From CAZOBJ01 sp964577825 (lineage in GTDB: Bacteria; Planctomycetota; SZUA-567; JAFGNG01): a stretch of 55,023 bases of DNA. Position 1 is the stretch's first letter. Every line of letters begins with the position of its first letter. Both the position numbers and the translations under genes were made by a program. The DNA is taken from NCBI GenBank assembly GCA_964577825.1, contig CAZOBJ010000010.1, forward strand, positions 1 to 55,023, given 5' to 3'. This document shows positions 8,257-16,922 of this stretch, in pieces. The notes under the pieces are model-generated. The model ran no database searches and was not told where the DNA came from. It worked only from the letters and a program-made list of their open reading frames with translations.

Positions 8257-10086
8257 GTGGCGGAGCGCACCGTGTACGTACACACCCTCAGCCGACCGGC
8301 CGTGCGCACCGCGCGCGCGCATGCCAACGGCGAGTCCGTACGGCTCGTGTACCTGCACGCGCAAGGCGCGGCGCAGGGGTTGCGGGACGTCCTGGGCCAG
8401 GCGGTCCGGGCCGAGCCGATCGAGCTCGCCCCGTCGCTGGACCTGCGCGAGGCCGCATACGCGCAGACGAACGCCTGGGCCGCGGAATTGGCCCGGAATC
8501 CGGACCTGCGCGCCGCGCTCGCGCCGGTGCTGGCCAAGTTCCACACCCAGGGCGCGCATCTCGAGGCCGCGCTGTGGCGTCTGTGCGCCGACGCGGTCGG
8601 TCCGGACGCCGAGCTCGCGGCCCTGGCGCGCGCCGCGGGCGCACAGCAGGACGCGGTCTACCTGGTACAGGACGCGCCGCTCTTTGCCTACCTGGACACG
8701 AACCTCCAGGTCGCGCCGCTCTACGGAAGCCGGTTGCGGCACGGCCGCAGTCTGGCCCAGGCGCTCGGCGCACTGTTGGCCGGGGCCGCGTGGCCGCCCG
8801 ACCCCCTGCCCCTGGAGGCGGACGCACAGTGGACGATCCTGTTCGAGCAGGCGTTTGACCGGCCCGCGGGCAACCCGGACTTCCTGGCCTGGTACGCGTA
8901 CCTGCGCACGCGCACGGACGTGCTCTACCACTGCCCCAACCCCGCCAGCCGCATCCGCAGGCACCTGGAGGCCGAGGGCCGGCCCGTGGTCAGCCACCGG
9001 GTCTGCCTGCGGGGCAAGGCACGCGCGCGCGCCCTGGCCGGGGCCGCGCGCATCGCCCGCATGGCGCTGCGCGGACCTGCACCTCGGTCCGTGCTCGCGC
9101 GGCTCGCGCGGCTCTTGCGCGACGAGCTCCACTACGAGTCCTTGCTCGCGGCGTACCGGCCCCGGTATTTCGTGAAGGTGCGCGCGGACCTCGACCCCGC
9201 GCACCCGATCCTCACTGCGTGCCAGGAGCGCCTGGGCGCCCGCCACGTGGGGTACCAGCACGGGCTGTACCTCCCGGGCCAGACCGCGGTGCAGGCCGCG
9301 GACTTCCACGTGCTGGGCCTGTGCGGGGCCGCGTTCGGCGAGCCGGCCTTCGCCTCCCGCGCGAGGGCCGACATGCACCGGCTGGTGCTCGGACCCTTTA
9401 CCGGCCCGTCCATCGAGGCCTGTGCCGCGCGCAAGCCATCATCGGCCGGACCGGCGGTGGCGCTCTTTCCCACGACCTTCGGGCCCTACGACCTGCCCGC
9501 ACGCGCGACCGAGGCCTTCTTCGCGGCGAGCTACCAGGCCCTGGGCCCCCTTGACGCGCAGGTCGTGGTCAAGGACAAGGTATACGACCCGCGCGTCGAC
9601 GAGGCGGAGCGGGCCGCGCGCGCGGGCACGGACCTGCGGGTGCGCAAGGTCTACAGCCTGGCCGACGGCGCGCCCCAGGCCTGGGCGTGCGGGCGGGACT
9701 ATACCTTGGCGCACGCGGACGCCGTGCTCGAAGCGTGCGACGTTGCGGTGGTGATGTGGATCTCGAGCACGGTGCTCGAGGCCCTGGCCGCGAAGCGCAA
9801 GGTGCTCGTGTACATGCTCGGGCCGGGTCGCCATCCGCTGGCGCCGGACCTGGGCAACCTGGTGGTGCGCGCACGCGCGGATCTGGCCGACCGGCTGCGC
9901 TGGCTCGTGGACCTGCCCCAGGCCGAGTACGAGCGGATCATCGCCTCGTGCCTGGCGCGCTGGGGCAAGCCGAACCACGGCCGCCTGGCCGCGCAGTTCT
10001 GGGAGGCGGTCGAGGCCCTGCCCGCGCCGCCCTGGGTCCGGGAGCCCGCGCCGCCCGCCGAGCCGGAGGCCGAAGGGACGCCCTGA
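8257..10086 (+). CDS. Large GT-B-like protein of unknown function (possible glycosyltransferase)
   Basis: A 609-residue soluble protein that I do not recognise confidently. The C-terminal half looks like a GT-B donor domain: VALFPTTFGPYDL, VVVKDKVYDP, a long helix, then ACDVAVVMWISSTVLEALAAKRKVLVY, the pattern of sugar-nucleotide binding in glycerophosphotransferase-like and capsule glycosyltransferases. The N-terminal half is helical and Arg-rich with no known motif. GTG at 8257 is chosen because CGGAGAGGA lies about nine bases upstream; an in-frame GTG at 8233 lacks such a site. Its stop overlaps the methyltransferase ATG by one base (TGATG). With the neighbouring fusion protein it may add or transfer an acidic sugar. 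Glycosyltransferase activity is an inference. Confidence 0.6.
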   Translation: MAERTVYVHTLSRPAVRTARAHANGESVRLVYLHAQGAAQGLRDVLGQAVRAEPIELAPSLDLREAAYAQTNAWAAELARNPDLRAALAPVLAKFHTQGAHLEAALWRLCADAVGPDAELAALARAAGAQQDAVYLVQDAPLFAYLDTNLQVAPLYGSRLRHGRSLAQALGALLAGAAWPPDPLPLEADAQWTILFEQAFDRPAGNPDFLAWYAYLRTRTDVLYHCPNPASRIRRHLEAEGRPVVSHRVCLRGKARARALAGAARIARMALRGPAPRSVLARLARLLRDELHYESLLAAYRPRYFVKVRADLDPAHPILTACQERLGARHVGYQHGLYLPGQTAVQAADFHVLGLCGAAFGEPAFASRARADMHRLVLGPFTGPSIEACAARKPSSAGPAVALFPTTFGPYDLPARATEAFFAASYQALGPLDAQVVVKDKVYDPRVDEAERAARAGTDLRVRKVYSLADGAPQAWACGRDYTLAHADAVLEACDVAVVMWISSTVLEALAAKRKVLVYMLGPGRHPLAPDLGNLVVRARADLADRLRWLVDLPQAEYERIIASCLARWGKPNHGRLAAQFWEAVEALPAPPWVREPAPPAEPEAEGTP

Positions 10087-10895
10087 TGGGACTCAAGCTG
10101 CGCGTCGCCGAGCGTGTGCTGGGCCGGTCCGTGGCCGAGGAGTACGTGGCCGCGGCGCGCGAGCGTTACGAGGCCGTACTCGCGCAGGAACACGCCCCGC
10201 CCGCGTTCCCCCCGGACGACGAGCTCGCGGCCGGGCACGTGGCCTCGGAGCACCGCGCCGCGAACCTGTACAAGGTGAAGGCCCGGATGCTGCTGACCCG
10301 CCGGTTCATCCGCGAGCAGTTGGACGCTCCATTGAACGAGCTGCGCGTCCTGGACGTGGGCGGCGCGTCGGCCGTGTTCTTTCGCCTGCTCGGGGTCGGC
10401 CCGGACCGCGGCACGGCAGTCAACGTGCTCGCGCGCGAGCTCGCGGCCGTGCGCGCCCAGGGGTACGCCGCCGTGCGCGTGGCCGACGAGCGCCTGCCCT
10501 TTGCGGACCAGAGCTTCGACTGCTGCCTGTCCATGCAGTGCCTGGAGCACACCCGCTCGCCCGCGGTCCACCTTAGCGAGCTGGCCCGCGTGGCCCGTCT
10601 GGGCGTGTTCGTGTCCATTCCCTACCGGGCCCAGACGCGCGTGGCGGCCCTGGCCACGGGCGCGCCCGCGGACCAGCACGTGTTCGAGCTGTGCGGCGCG
10701 GACCTCGCGCGGCTCGCGGCGCACTGCGGCCTGCGCCTGGCCGCGCACACCGCGCTCGCGCTCGAAGCCCCGGGCGCCGGGCCGCTGCGCCGAACCTTTC
10801 GCGCGCGCCTCGGGTTTGGGGGCCCGACTGCATACCTCGCGTTCCTGACGCCGGAGCACGCCCGCAACCCGAGTGCGACTGGAAGGAGCCCCTGA
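10086..10895 (+). CDS. SAM-dependent methyltransferase (class I)
   Basis: A 269-residue protein. After about 90 helical residues comes the class I fold: LRVLDVGGASAVFF (motif I, acidic-x-G-x-G degenerate as DVGGAS), LARELAAVRAQGY, then DERLPFADQSFDCCLSMQCLEH, the motif IV/V region typical of the Methyltransf_11 family. The substrate is unknown; in this setting a sugar or lipid-linked glycan is plausible. The start codon overlaps the preceding stop by one base, and the stop overlaps the next ATG by one base, so all three genes in this operon are translationally coupled. Confidence 0.78.
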   Translation: MGLKLRVAERVLGRSVAEEYVAAARERYEAVLAQEHAPPAFPPDDELAAGHVASEHRAANLYKVKARMLLTRRFIREQLDAPLNELRVLDVGGASAVFFRLLGVGPDRGTAVNVLARELAAVRAQGYAAVRVADERLPFADQSFDCCLSMQCLEHTRSPAVHLSELARVARLGVFVSIPYRAQTRVAALATGAPADQHVFELCGADLARLAAHCGLRLAAHTALALEAPGAGPLRRTFRARLGFGGPTAYLAFLTPEHARNPSATGRSP

Positions 10896-12810
10896 TGGCA
10901 AGCCGCAACCCGCCCCAGGTCGCCGCAGCGGTGTTCGCCCGCGAGGAGCCGGGCGCGTTCGGCCGGTGCAGCTTTCCCCTGCTGGGCCGACCGGTGCTCG
11001 CCTACCCACTGCTCGCGGCGACGCACGCGCGCCGGGTCGGCGCGGTGTTCCTGTCCACGGGCTCGGACCGGCTCATGGATATGGGCCGCCACGTGGACGA
11101 GGTGCGCATCCTGCGCCGCCCGGACGAGAAGCCCACGGTGCTCGAAGAGTTCCGCCGCACTGCCGAGGCCCTGGTCGAGGCGCTCGGCGGCGCGCCGCAA
11201 TGGCTCGTGTTCCTGTGCGGCAACTCGCCGTGCCTGCTGTCGGGCACGATCGACAATGCGCTCGCCCTGCTCGACGAGGTGCCGGAGGCCGACAGCGCGG
11301 TCACCGTGGCCCACCGGCACGAGTTCAGCCCGGACAACGCCCTGCGCCTGCGCGCGGACGGGCGGCTCGACCCGCTGGGCCGGCTGGACCTGTCCTCGTA
11401 CGCGTACTTCCGCGACGCGCGGCTCTTGATCGTGCGGCCCGAGCGCGCGCTCGCCTTGCGCGCGCCCTACCGGGACTTCGCCCAGCTCCTGGGCGAGACC
11501 ATCCTGCCCGTGTTCCAGGAGGGCGGGCTCGCGGACATCGACTACTCGTGGCAGGTGCCGGTGTGCGAGCGCTGGCTGCGGGACCAGGGGTTCACCGACC
11601 GCATCACGCCTTACGGCCCGCCCTCGGCCCGGCCCGCGCCCCCGCGCGCCCCGGCCGAGCGAGGAGAGCGCCACGTGCTCGTGACCACCGTGCCGTTCGG
11701 CGCTATCGACCCCGCGCCCCTGGAGGCCCTGCGCAACGAGCCCGGGTGCCGGTGCACGATCAATCCTCTGGGCCGCAAGCTGCGCGAGGAGGAGCTCGCC
11801 GACCTGGCCGGGGACGTGGACGTGCTGGTGGCGGGCACCGAGCCCATCACGCGCCGGGTGATGGAGGCCGCGCCGCGGCTGGGACTCATCGCGCGGGTGG
11901 GCATCGGGCTCGACAGCGTGGACCTGGGCGCGGCGCGCGAGCGCGGCGTGGCCGTGACCTACACCCCGGACGCGCCCGCCCCGGCCGTGGCCGAGCTGAC
12001 CCTCGGGCACATCCTGAACATGGACCGGTTCGTGGCCGCCGCGGACCGGCGCCTGCGCGAGGGGGTGTGGCACCGGCACATGGGCGAGCGGCTCGCCAAC
12101 CAGGCCGTGGGCGTGGTGGGCACGGGCCGGGTGGGCGGCCGGGTGCTCAGGCTCTTGCAGGGGTTCTCGCCCCGGCGGATCCTGGTGCACGACATCCGGC
12201 CGGACCCGGACCTGTATGCCACGTGCCGGGCCGAGCTCGTGGACAAGGACACGCTCCTGCGCGAAGCGGACGTGGTGACCCTGCACATTCCGCTCACCCC
12301 GGCCACGCGCGGGTACATCGGCGCGCGCGCGCTCGCGGACATGAAGCCGGGCGCGCGGCTTGTCAACACCTCGCGCGGCCCGGTGGTCAACGAGCACGAC
12401 CTGTTCGAGGCCCTGCGCGCCGGGCGCCTGGCCGCTGCGGCCGTGGACGTGTTCGACGAGGAGCCCTACGCCGGGCCGCTCCTGTCCTTGGAGANNNNNN
12501 NNNNNNNNNNNNNNNNNNNNNNNNNNNNNNNNNNNNNNNNNNNNNNNNNNNNNNNNNNNNNNNNNNNNNNNNNNNNNNNNNNNNNNNNNNNNNNGCCGTG
12601 GACGTGTTCGACGAGGAGCCCTACGCCGGGCCGCTCCTGTCCTTGGAGAACTGCTTCCTCACCTGTCACATGGGCTCGTGCACACGCGACTGCCGCCTGG
12701 AGATGGAGACGCTCGCCACGGACGAGGCCCTGCGGTTCCTGCGCGGCCAGCCACCCCGCAGCCCGGTGCCCGACGACGAGTACGGCCTACAGGCGGGTGG
12801 GGACGGCTAG
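10895..12810 (+). CDS. Fusion: nucleotidyltransferase-like domain plus D-isomer 2-hydroxyacid dehydrogenase
   Basis: As drawn, the reading frame is broken by 100 Ns. Removing the gap and one copy of the 55-base duplication beside it restores one frame of 586 residues. Residues 1-235 resemble NeuA/LegF cytidylyltransferases (FPLLGRPVLAYPL, FLSTGSD, RRPDEKPT, FLCGNSPCLLSGTIDNALALL), but the family's Gly/Lys-rich CTP loop is replaced by AREEPGAFGRCS. Residues 265-580 are a 2-hydroxyacid dehydrogenase with an intact Arg (RVGIGLDSVD), NAD loop (GTGRVGGRV), Glu (DVFDEEPY) and His (LTCHMGS). The gene ends a coupled operon. The dehydrogenase is probably active; the first domain's activity is doubtful. 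I know of no standard name for this fusion. Confidence 0.75.
12440..12649. other. Spurious assembly gap flanked by an exact 55-base duplication
   Basis: Bases 12440-12494 and 12595-12649 are identical over 55 bases and sit directly on either side of 100 Ns (12495-12594). Both copies begin GCCGTGGACGTG and end TCCTTGGAGA. The pattern is what results when two contigs sharing an overlap of one k-mer (k=55) are joined with Ns instead of merged. Deleting 155 bases restores the dehydrogenase reading frame through to its stop at 12810. Confidence 0.93.
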
Positions 12811-12837
12811 GCCGGCCGCGCGTGTCACCCGGCACGC

Positions 12838-13238
12838 TCGGCCCGTCACGCCCCTCACCCCGACCCTCTCCCGGGGGGAGAGGGAGAAGAACACCCGCAC
12901 CCGAGCCCTCACCCGAGGGGGGAGAGGGAGCGGGAGAGGACGCCCCGCCTGTCCCCCCTCCCTCCGGGAGGGGCGAGGGGGAGGGAGGAGTCGGTTCCCC
13001 CGACAGGGGTGCACCCGAGCAACGCAAGCGATGTGAAAACGTGCACCGCCCCTCACCCCAACCCTCTCCCGGGGGGAGAGGGAGCGGGAGAGGGCGCCCC
13101 GCTCGTCCCCCCTCCCTCCGGGAGGGGGCGAGGGGGAGGGAGGAGTCGGTTCCCCCGACAGGGGTGCACCCGAGCAACGCAAGCGATGTGAAAACGTGCA
13201 CCGCCCCTCACCCCAACCCTCTCCCGGGGGGAGAGGGA
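12838..13238. repeat. G+C-rich palindromic repeat island 4 with a 155-base tandem duplication
   Basis: The island contains four copies of the CCTCTCCC / GGGAGAGG palindrome and several CTCCCTCC / GGAGGG elements. A segment of about 155 bases, including the unique-looking string TCGGTTCCCCCGACAGGGG and GAAAACGTGCACCG, is tandemly duplicated (about 12919-13072 and 13073-13227) with only a few differences. It fills the interval between the fusion gene and the racemase-like gene. Open frames across it are products of the repeat and are not genes. Confidence 0.85.
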
Positions 13239-13253
13239 GTGTGCGGTTGTTTC

Positions 13254-13282
13254 GTGCAACCGCGGGGCAAATCTGATATACA
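13254..13282 (+). promoter_or_regulatory. Possible promoter for the LarA-like gene
   Basis: GTGCAA (13254-13259), a 17-base spacer and TATACA (13277-13282) preceded by TG give an extended -10 arrangement. It begins right after the repeat island and lies about 90 bases upstream of the start at 13374. The -35 match is weak. Confidence 0.4.
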
Positions 13283-13373
13283 GAACGGACCGACGGATGC
13301 ACGGCCCGCGGCGGGTCCGCCACCGCGGCCGTTGCGCGCACGACATGTGCCCACAGCGTGGAGGAGAAGCCCC

Positions 13374-14768
13374 ATGTGGTTCCACGAACAGGGGCGCGTC
13401 ATCGACGACGCGCGTCAGAAGGAGCTCATGCAGCGCACCCTGGACCAGGCCGCCGACCGCATCCAGGCCCGGCCCAAGCGGGTGCTGCTCTTGCCCCCGG
13501 ACCTCACCCGCTACCACTCGGGCGCGGGGCAACTCACGAACTGGCTCTACCACATGCTCGGGCCCGACTGCGAGATCGACCTCATCCCCACCCTGGGCCA
13601 GCACGTGCCGCACACCCCGGAGGAGAACCGGTGGATGTTCGGCGACATCCCCGAGGAACGCATCCACGCCCACGACTGGAAGCGCTCCTGCGCCACGTAC
13701 GGCGAGGTGAGCGCCGAGTTCGTGCGCTACGCCACCGACGGCCGGGTGGACTGGCCCATCCCCGTGCAGATCCACCGCGCGGTCAAGGAAGGCAACTACG
13801 ACCTCGTCATCAACATCGGCCAGGTGGTCCCCCACGAGGTGCTCGGGTTCGCCAACCACAACAAGAACTACTTCATCGGCCTGGGCGGCAAGGACATGAT
13901 CTGCGCAAGCCACATGATGGCCGCCACCTGCGGGATCGAGGACAACCTGGGCCAGATCATCACCCCGCTGCGCGGCTGCTACAACGTGGCCGAGCGCGAC
14001 TACCTGGCCGAGGTGCCCGACCTGTACATCCTGATCGTGAAGACCCGCGACGAGGCCGGGGACCTGAACACCACCGGCCTGTACGTGGGCGAGGACGTGG
14101 ACACCTACGTGGCCGCGGCCCGGTACGCGCGCGAGCACACGGTGTTCCTGTTCGACCGGTCGCTGCCCAAGGTCGTGTGCGCCATGGACGGGCGCGAGTT
14201 CAAGAGCACCTGGGTGGGCAACAAGGCCATCTACCGCACGCGCAAGGTGGTCGCCGACGGCGGCGAGCTCGTGGTCATCGCGCCGGGCGTGGAGCGGTTC
14301 GGCGAGCAGGACGAGGTCGACCGCATGATCCGCAAGTACGGGTACAAGGGCACGCCCCACACCCTGGCCGCGTACAAGGCCGACCCGGAGCTCCAGGACC
14401 TGGGGCACGCGGCCGCGCACCTGATCCACGGCTCGTCGGAGGGGCGGTTCACCATCACCTACGCGCCCGGCAAACTGGGCCGCGAGGACGTCGAGGGCGT
14501 GGGCCTGGGGTACCTGCCGCTCGAGGAGGCCCTGGCCGCCTACGATCCGGACGCGCTCAAGGACGGGTTCAATACCGTCGACGGCGAAGAGGTGTACTTC
14601 ATCAGCAGCCCGAGCCTGGGTCTGTGGTCCGCGCGCGAGAAGTTCCTCGACAGCCTGCACACGAACCTCGCGTTCGCCGAGCGCATGGCCGCGCGCGAGC
14701 CGGACGAGCCGGTGTGGCAACAGCTGATCGGCTGGAACCGCGAGGACCTGGACCGCTACGCGCAGTGA
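13374..14768 (+). CDS. LarA-superfamily (DUF2088) racemase/epimerase, D-mannonate epimerase-like
   Basis: A 464-residue protein. LLPPDLTRYHSG (the DxTR motif of the lactate racemase superfamily), HVPHTPEE, HDWK, GQVVPHEVLGFANHNKNYF, GLGGKDMICASH, FKSTWVGNKAIYRTR and HLIHGSSEGRFTI match the branch that includes Thermotoga-type uronate (D-mannonate) epimerases rather than lactate racemase itself. Superfamily members use a nickel-pincer cofactor or relatives; Lys173 and His180 are candidate cofactor contacts, but their spacing differs from LarA (Lys184/His200). The start at 13374 has GGAGGAGAAG upstream. The gene stands alone between a repeat island and a convergent gene. The substrate, probably a 2-hydroxy sugar acid, is inferred. 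Confidence 0.75.
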   Translation: MWFHEQGRVIDDARQKELMQRTLDQAADRIQARPKRVLLLPPDLTRYHSGAGQLTNWLYHMLGPDCEIDLIPTLGQHVPHTPEENRWMFGDIPEERIHAHDWKRSCATYGEVSAEFVRYATDGRVDWPIPVQIHRAVKEGNYDLVINIGQVVPHEVLGFANHNKNYFIGLGGKDMICASHMMAATCGIEDNLGQIITPLRGCYNVAERDYLAEVPDLYILIVKTRDEAGDLNTTGLYVGEDVDTYVAAARYAREHTVFLFDRSLPKVVCAMDGREFKSTWVGNKAIYRTRKVVADGGELVVIAPGVERFGEQDEVDRMIRKYGYKGTPHTLAAYKADPELQDLGHAAAHLIHGSSEGRFTITYAPGKLGREDVEGVGLGYLPLEEALAAYDPDALKDGFNTVDGEEVYFISSPSLGLWSAREKFLDSLHTNLAFAERMAAREPDEPVWQQLIGWNREDLDRYAQ

Positions 14769-14783
14769 CCGCGCACGCGGCGC

Positions 14784-16922
14784 TCACAGCCCGTCGGGAA
14801 AGCGCACGCGCAGGTACAGTCCGCTGCGGTCGTTGGGCCCGTGCGTGGGCGCGGCCTGGTACACGACCGGGCCCGCGCCCGGATACCGGTTGCGCACGAG
14901 GTTGACGCCCCACTCGGTGCCCGCGGGCGGCGAGCCTTCGAGCCCGAAGAGCCGGTAGGGCACCACGAGCTCCACGTTGTACCGGTCCTCGCGCAGGTCC
15001 ACGGCATGGGGCCAGTCCGGGTTCCAGGCCCGGCCCTCGCGGCTGGAGCTCTCCAGCCGCGTCCCGCGCGCGGACACGGCCAGGCGCCAGTAGTCACGGC
15101 CGCGGGCGGCCGGGCTCAGGTACACCTCCACCGATTCCTCGCGCCACACGTCCCCGTCCGCGCGCCGGCCCGTCGGCGCGGACAGCTCCCCGGGCCCGAG
15201 CGCACAGCGCATGCGCACCCGCAACCCCTCGGGCCCGGCCGCAAGCCACGCGCGCACCTCTTCTGCTTCCTTGCGCGCGCTGCCGACCACGTGGAACGGA
15301 GCCACAAGCGCGGCGTTCTGCCAGAACGCCTCGTCCGCACGGCCGTCCACGGTGCACGGGTCCTGCGTGGCGGGCAGGTCCACGGTCCGCCGCTCGGTGA
15401 GCACCAGGGCCTCGGCCGCGGACAGGCCCGCGTCCGACTCGGCCACGAACCGGGGGATGTCGCTGCCCTGGGGATTCGGATTCAGGGTGAACACGGACTT
15501 GCTGGCCCCGCCCGGTTCGAGCTCGAATCGAACGGAGGCCGGCTGCGCCGTGTACACCGGGTCCGCGCCCTTCCACGTGAGCACCCCTGCGAACCGCACG
15601 GGCGAGGGGTTCGTCACAAGCACGCGGACCTGGCCGCCGGAGGCGGGGTCGGCGACCGCCTGGCAGGCCTGGCGCACCACGCGCTCGAGCTCGGCGTGCT
15701 GTACGGTGCGCTGCCACGTGTCGCTCACGAGCGCCATGCGGTCCACGATCCGGTCCGCGGCCGCGCCCCGGACCAGGGCGAACGCGTCGCCCACCCGGCC
15801 GTCCAGCCCGACGAACGCGCCCTCCAGACGATCCTCCTGCGCGGACAGGCCCAGGTACCCCGGCCCCCCCGCGCGCGCGGCGCTGTGGGCTGCGGCGACC
15901 TCGGGCATGTCGCCCGGCGAGAAGTCCGGCAGCGCAACGTAGCGCACCGTGGCCGCCTGCGTGCCCACGGGCAGGGACCGGTGGTAGACCCCGGCGCCTG
16001 TCTGGACGACCAGATCCACGCCCAGGGCCTCGAAGACCGGGCCCGCGGCCGCGAGACGGCGGGCATGCACCCCTGCCGGGCCGTGCGCGATCACGGGTGT
16101 GGGGCTGACCACGAGGCGCCAGGGCGCCACGGACCCGCCGAAGGCGCGCTCGAGCTGCGCGGCGAGCTCCTGGCCGCGCTCGGGCGCGAGCAGCCCCGGC
16201 GCCAGGAACACCACGCGCACCGGCCCCACGTCCACCCCGTGGGTGCGCCCGAGCGGCTGGGCGGGAAAGAGTTCCTGCGCCCCGCCGCCGCCCGCGGCCG
16301 GAAGATCCGCGCCGTGCAGGACCACCGGCCCGGACAGAGCCTCGCCGTACGCGCCGAAGAGCCCGCCCGCCCAGTCCCCGGTCCGCCGGGCGCGCGGCAC
16401 CTGCGCGCCGAGCAGGACCAGGGCGCTCGGGCCCCCGCCCGCAACCGCGCGCGCAAGCGCCCGGCCCAGGGCCTCGGGGGCCTCCGCGCCGCCCGTCACG
16501 AACGCGAGGGTACACGGCTGCGCGGGCGCGGGCAGGGTGCGGAACGAGAACCCGCCGAGCGTGCGCGCGCCCAGCAGGGCCTCGGCCCGGTAGGTCGTGT
16601 CCGCGGCCAGGCCGTCGAACCGGATGGCGTGCACGCGCCTGCGCCCGCCCTTGCGGCGCACGAGCGCCTTGTCCGGGCCGGCCAGGCGCGCGCCGCTCTG
16701 CACCGCCCGGTCGGTGACATAACACACGTACGCGGTCGCGGGCGTTGCCGCGGACACGTACGGGCCGGCGACCACCCGGGCGGGCTCGGTCTCGGGCGGC
16801 AGGTCGCCCTCGGCCAGGCGGGGCCGGTCGGCCACAATGGGAAGGTCCCGCCAGGCCCGGCATCCGGCCAGCGCGCACAGCGCGGCCAAAGCCAGCGCAC
16901 AGGTGTGCGGCGCGCCCCTCAT
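14784..16922 (-). CDS. Surface lipoprotein with FN3-like, degenerate metallophosphoesterase and CBM9-like domains
   Basis: A 712-residue protein with a lipoprotein signal ending LAG-Cys21. Residues 50-130 resemble the Fn3-like domain that precedes purple acid phosphatases (VVAGPYVSAATPATAYVCY). Residues 135-365 follow the phosphatase fold, but the metal-ligand motifs are replaced: GGAEA for GDxR, LLGAQ for xGDL, HGADL for GNHE, SPTP for HHP, TGAGVYHRS for GHDHxYxR. Residues 505-710 look like a CBM9/DOMON sugar-binding domain (CTVDGRADEAFWQ, WREESVEVYLSP, VVPYRLFGLEG, WGVNLVRNRY). It probably binds a glycan at the cell surface without hydrolysing phosphate esters. It overlaps the following small gene by four bases. 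Confidence 0.72.
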   Translation of the reverse strand: MRGAPHTCALALAALCALAGCRAWRDLPIVADRPRLAEGDLPPETEPARVVAGPYVSAATPATAYVCYVTDRAVQSGARLAGPDKALVRRKGGRRRVHAIRFDGLAADTTYRAEALLGARTLGGFSFRTLPAPAQPCTLAFVTGGAEAPEALGRALARAVAGGGPSALVLLGAQVPRARRTGDWAGGLFGAYGEALSGPVVLHGADLPAAGGGGAQELFPAQPLGRTHGVDVGPVRVVFLAPGLLAPERGQELAAQLERAFGGSVAPWRLVVSPTPVIAHGPAGVHARRLAAAGPVFEALGVDLVVQTGAGVYHRSLPVGTQAATVRYVALPDFSPGDMPEVAAAHSAARAGGPGYLGLSAQEDRLEGAFVGLDGRVGDAFALVRGAAADRIVDRMALVSDTWQRTVQHAELERVVRQACQAVADPASGGQVRVLVTNPSPVRFAGVLTWKGADPVYTAQPASVRFELEPGGASKSVFTLNPNPQGSDIPRFVAESDAGLSAAEALVLTERRTVDLPATQDPCTVDGRADEAFWQNAALVAPFHVVGSARKEAEEVRAWLAAGPEGLRVRMRCALGPGELSAPTGRRADGDVWREESVEVYLSPAARGRDYWRLAVSARGTRLESSSREGRAWNPDWPHAVDLREDRYNVELVVPYRLFGLEGSPPAGTEWGVNLVRNRYPGAGPVVYQAAPTHGPNDRSGLYLRVRFPDGL

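Noticed and set aside
13009..13191. Small open frame encoding MHPSNASDVKTC-type peptide twice
   Set aside because: It is produced by the 155-base tandem repeat, has no ribosome binding site and uses repeat palindromes as codons.
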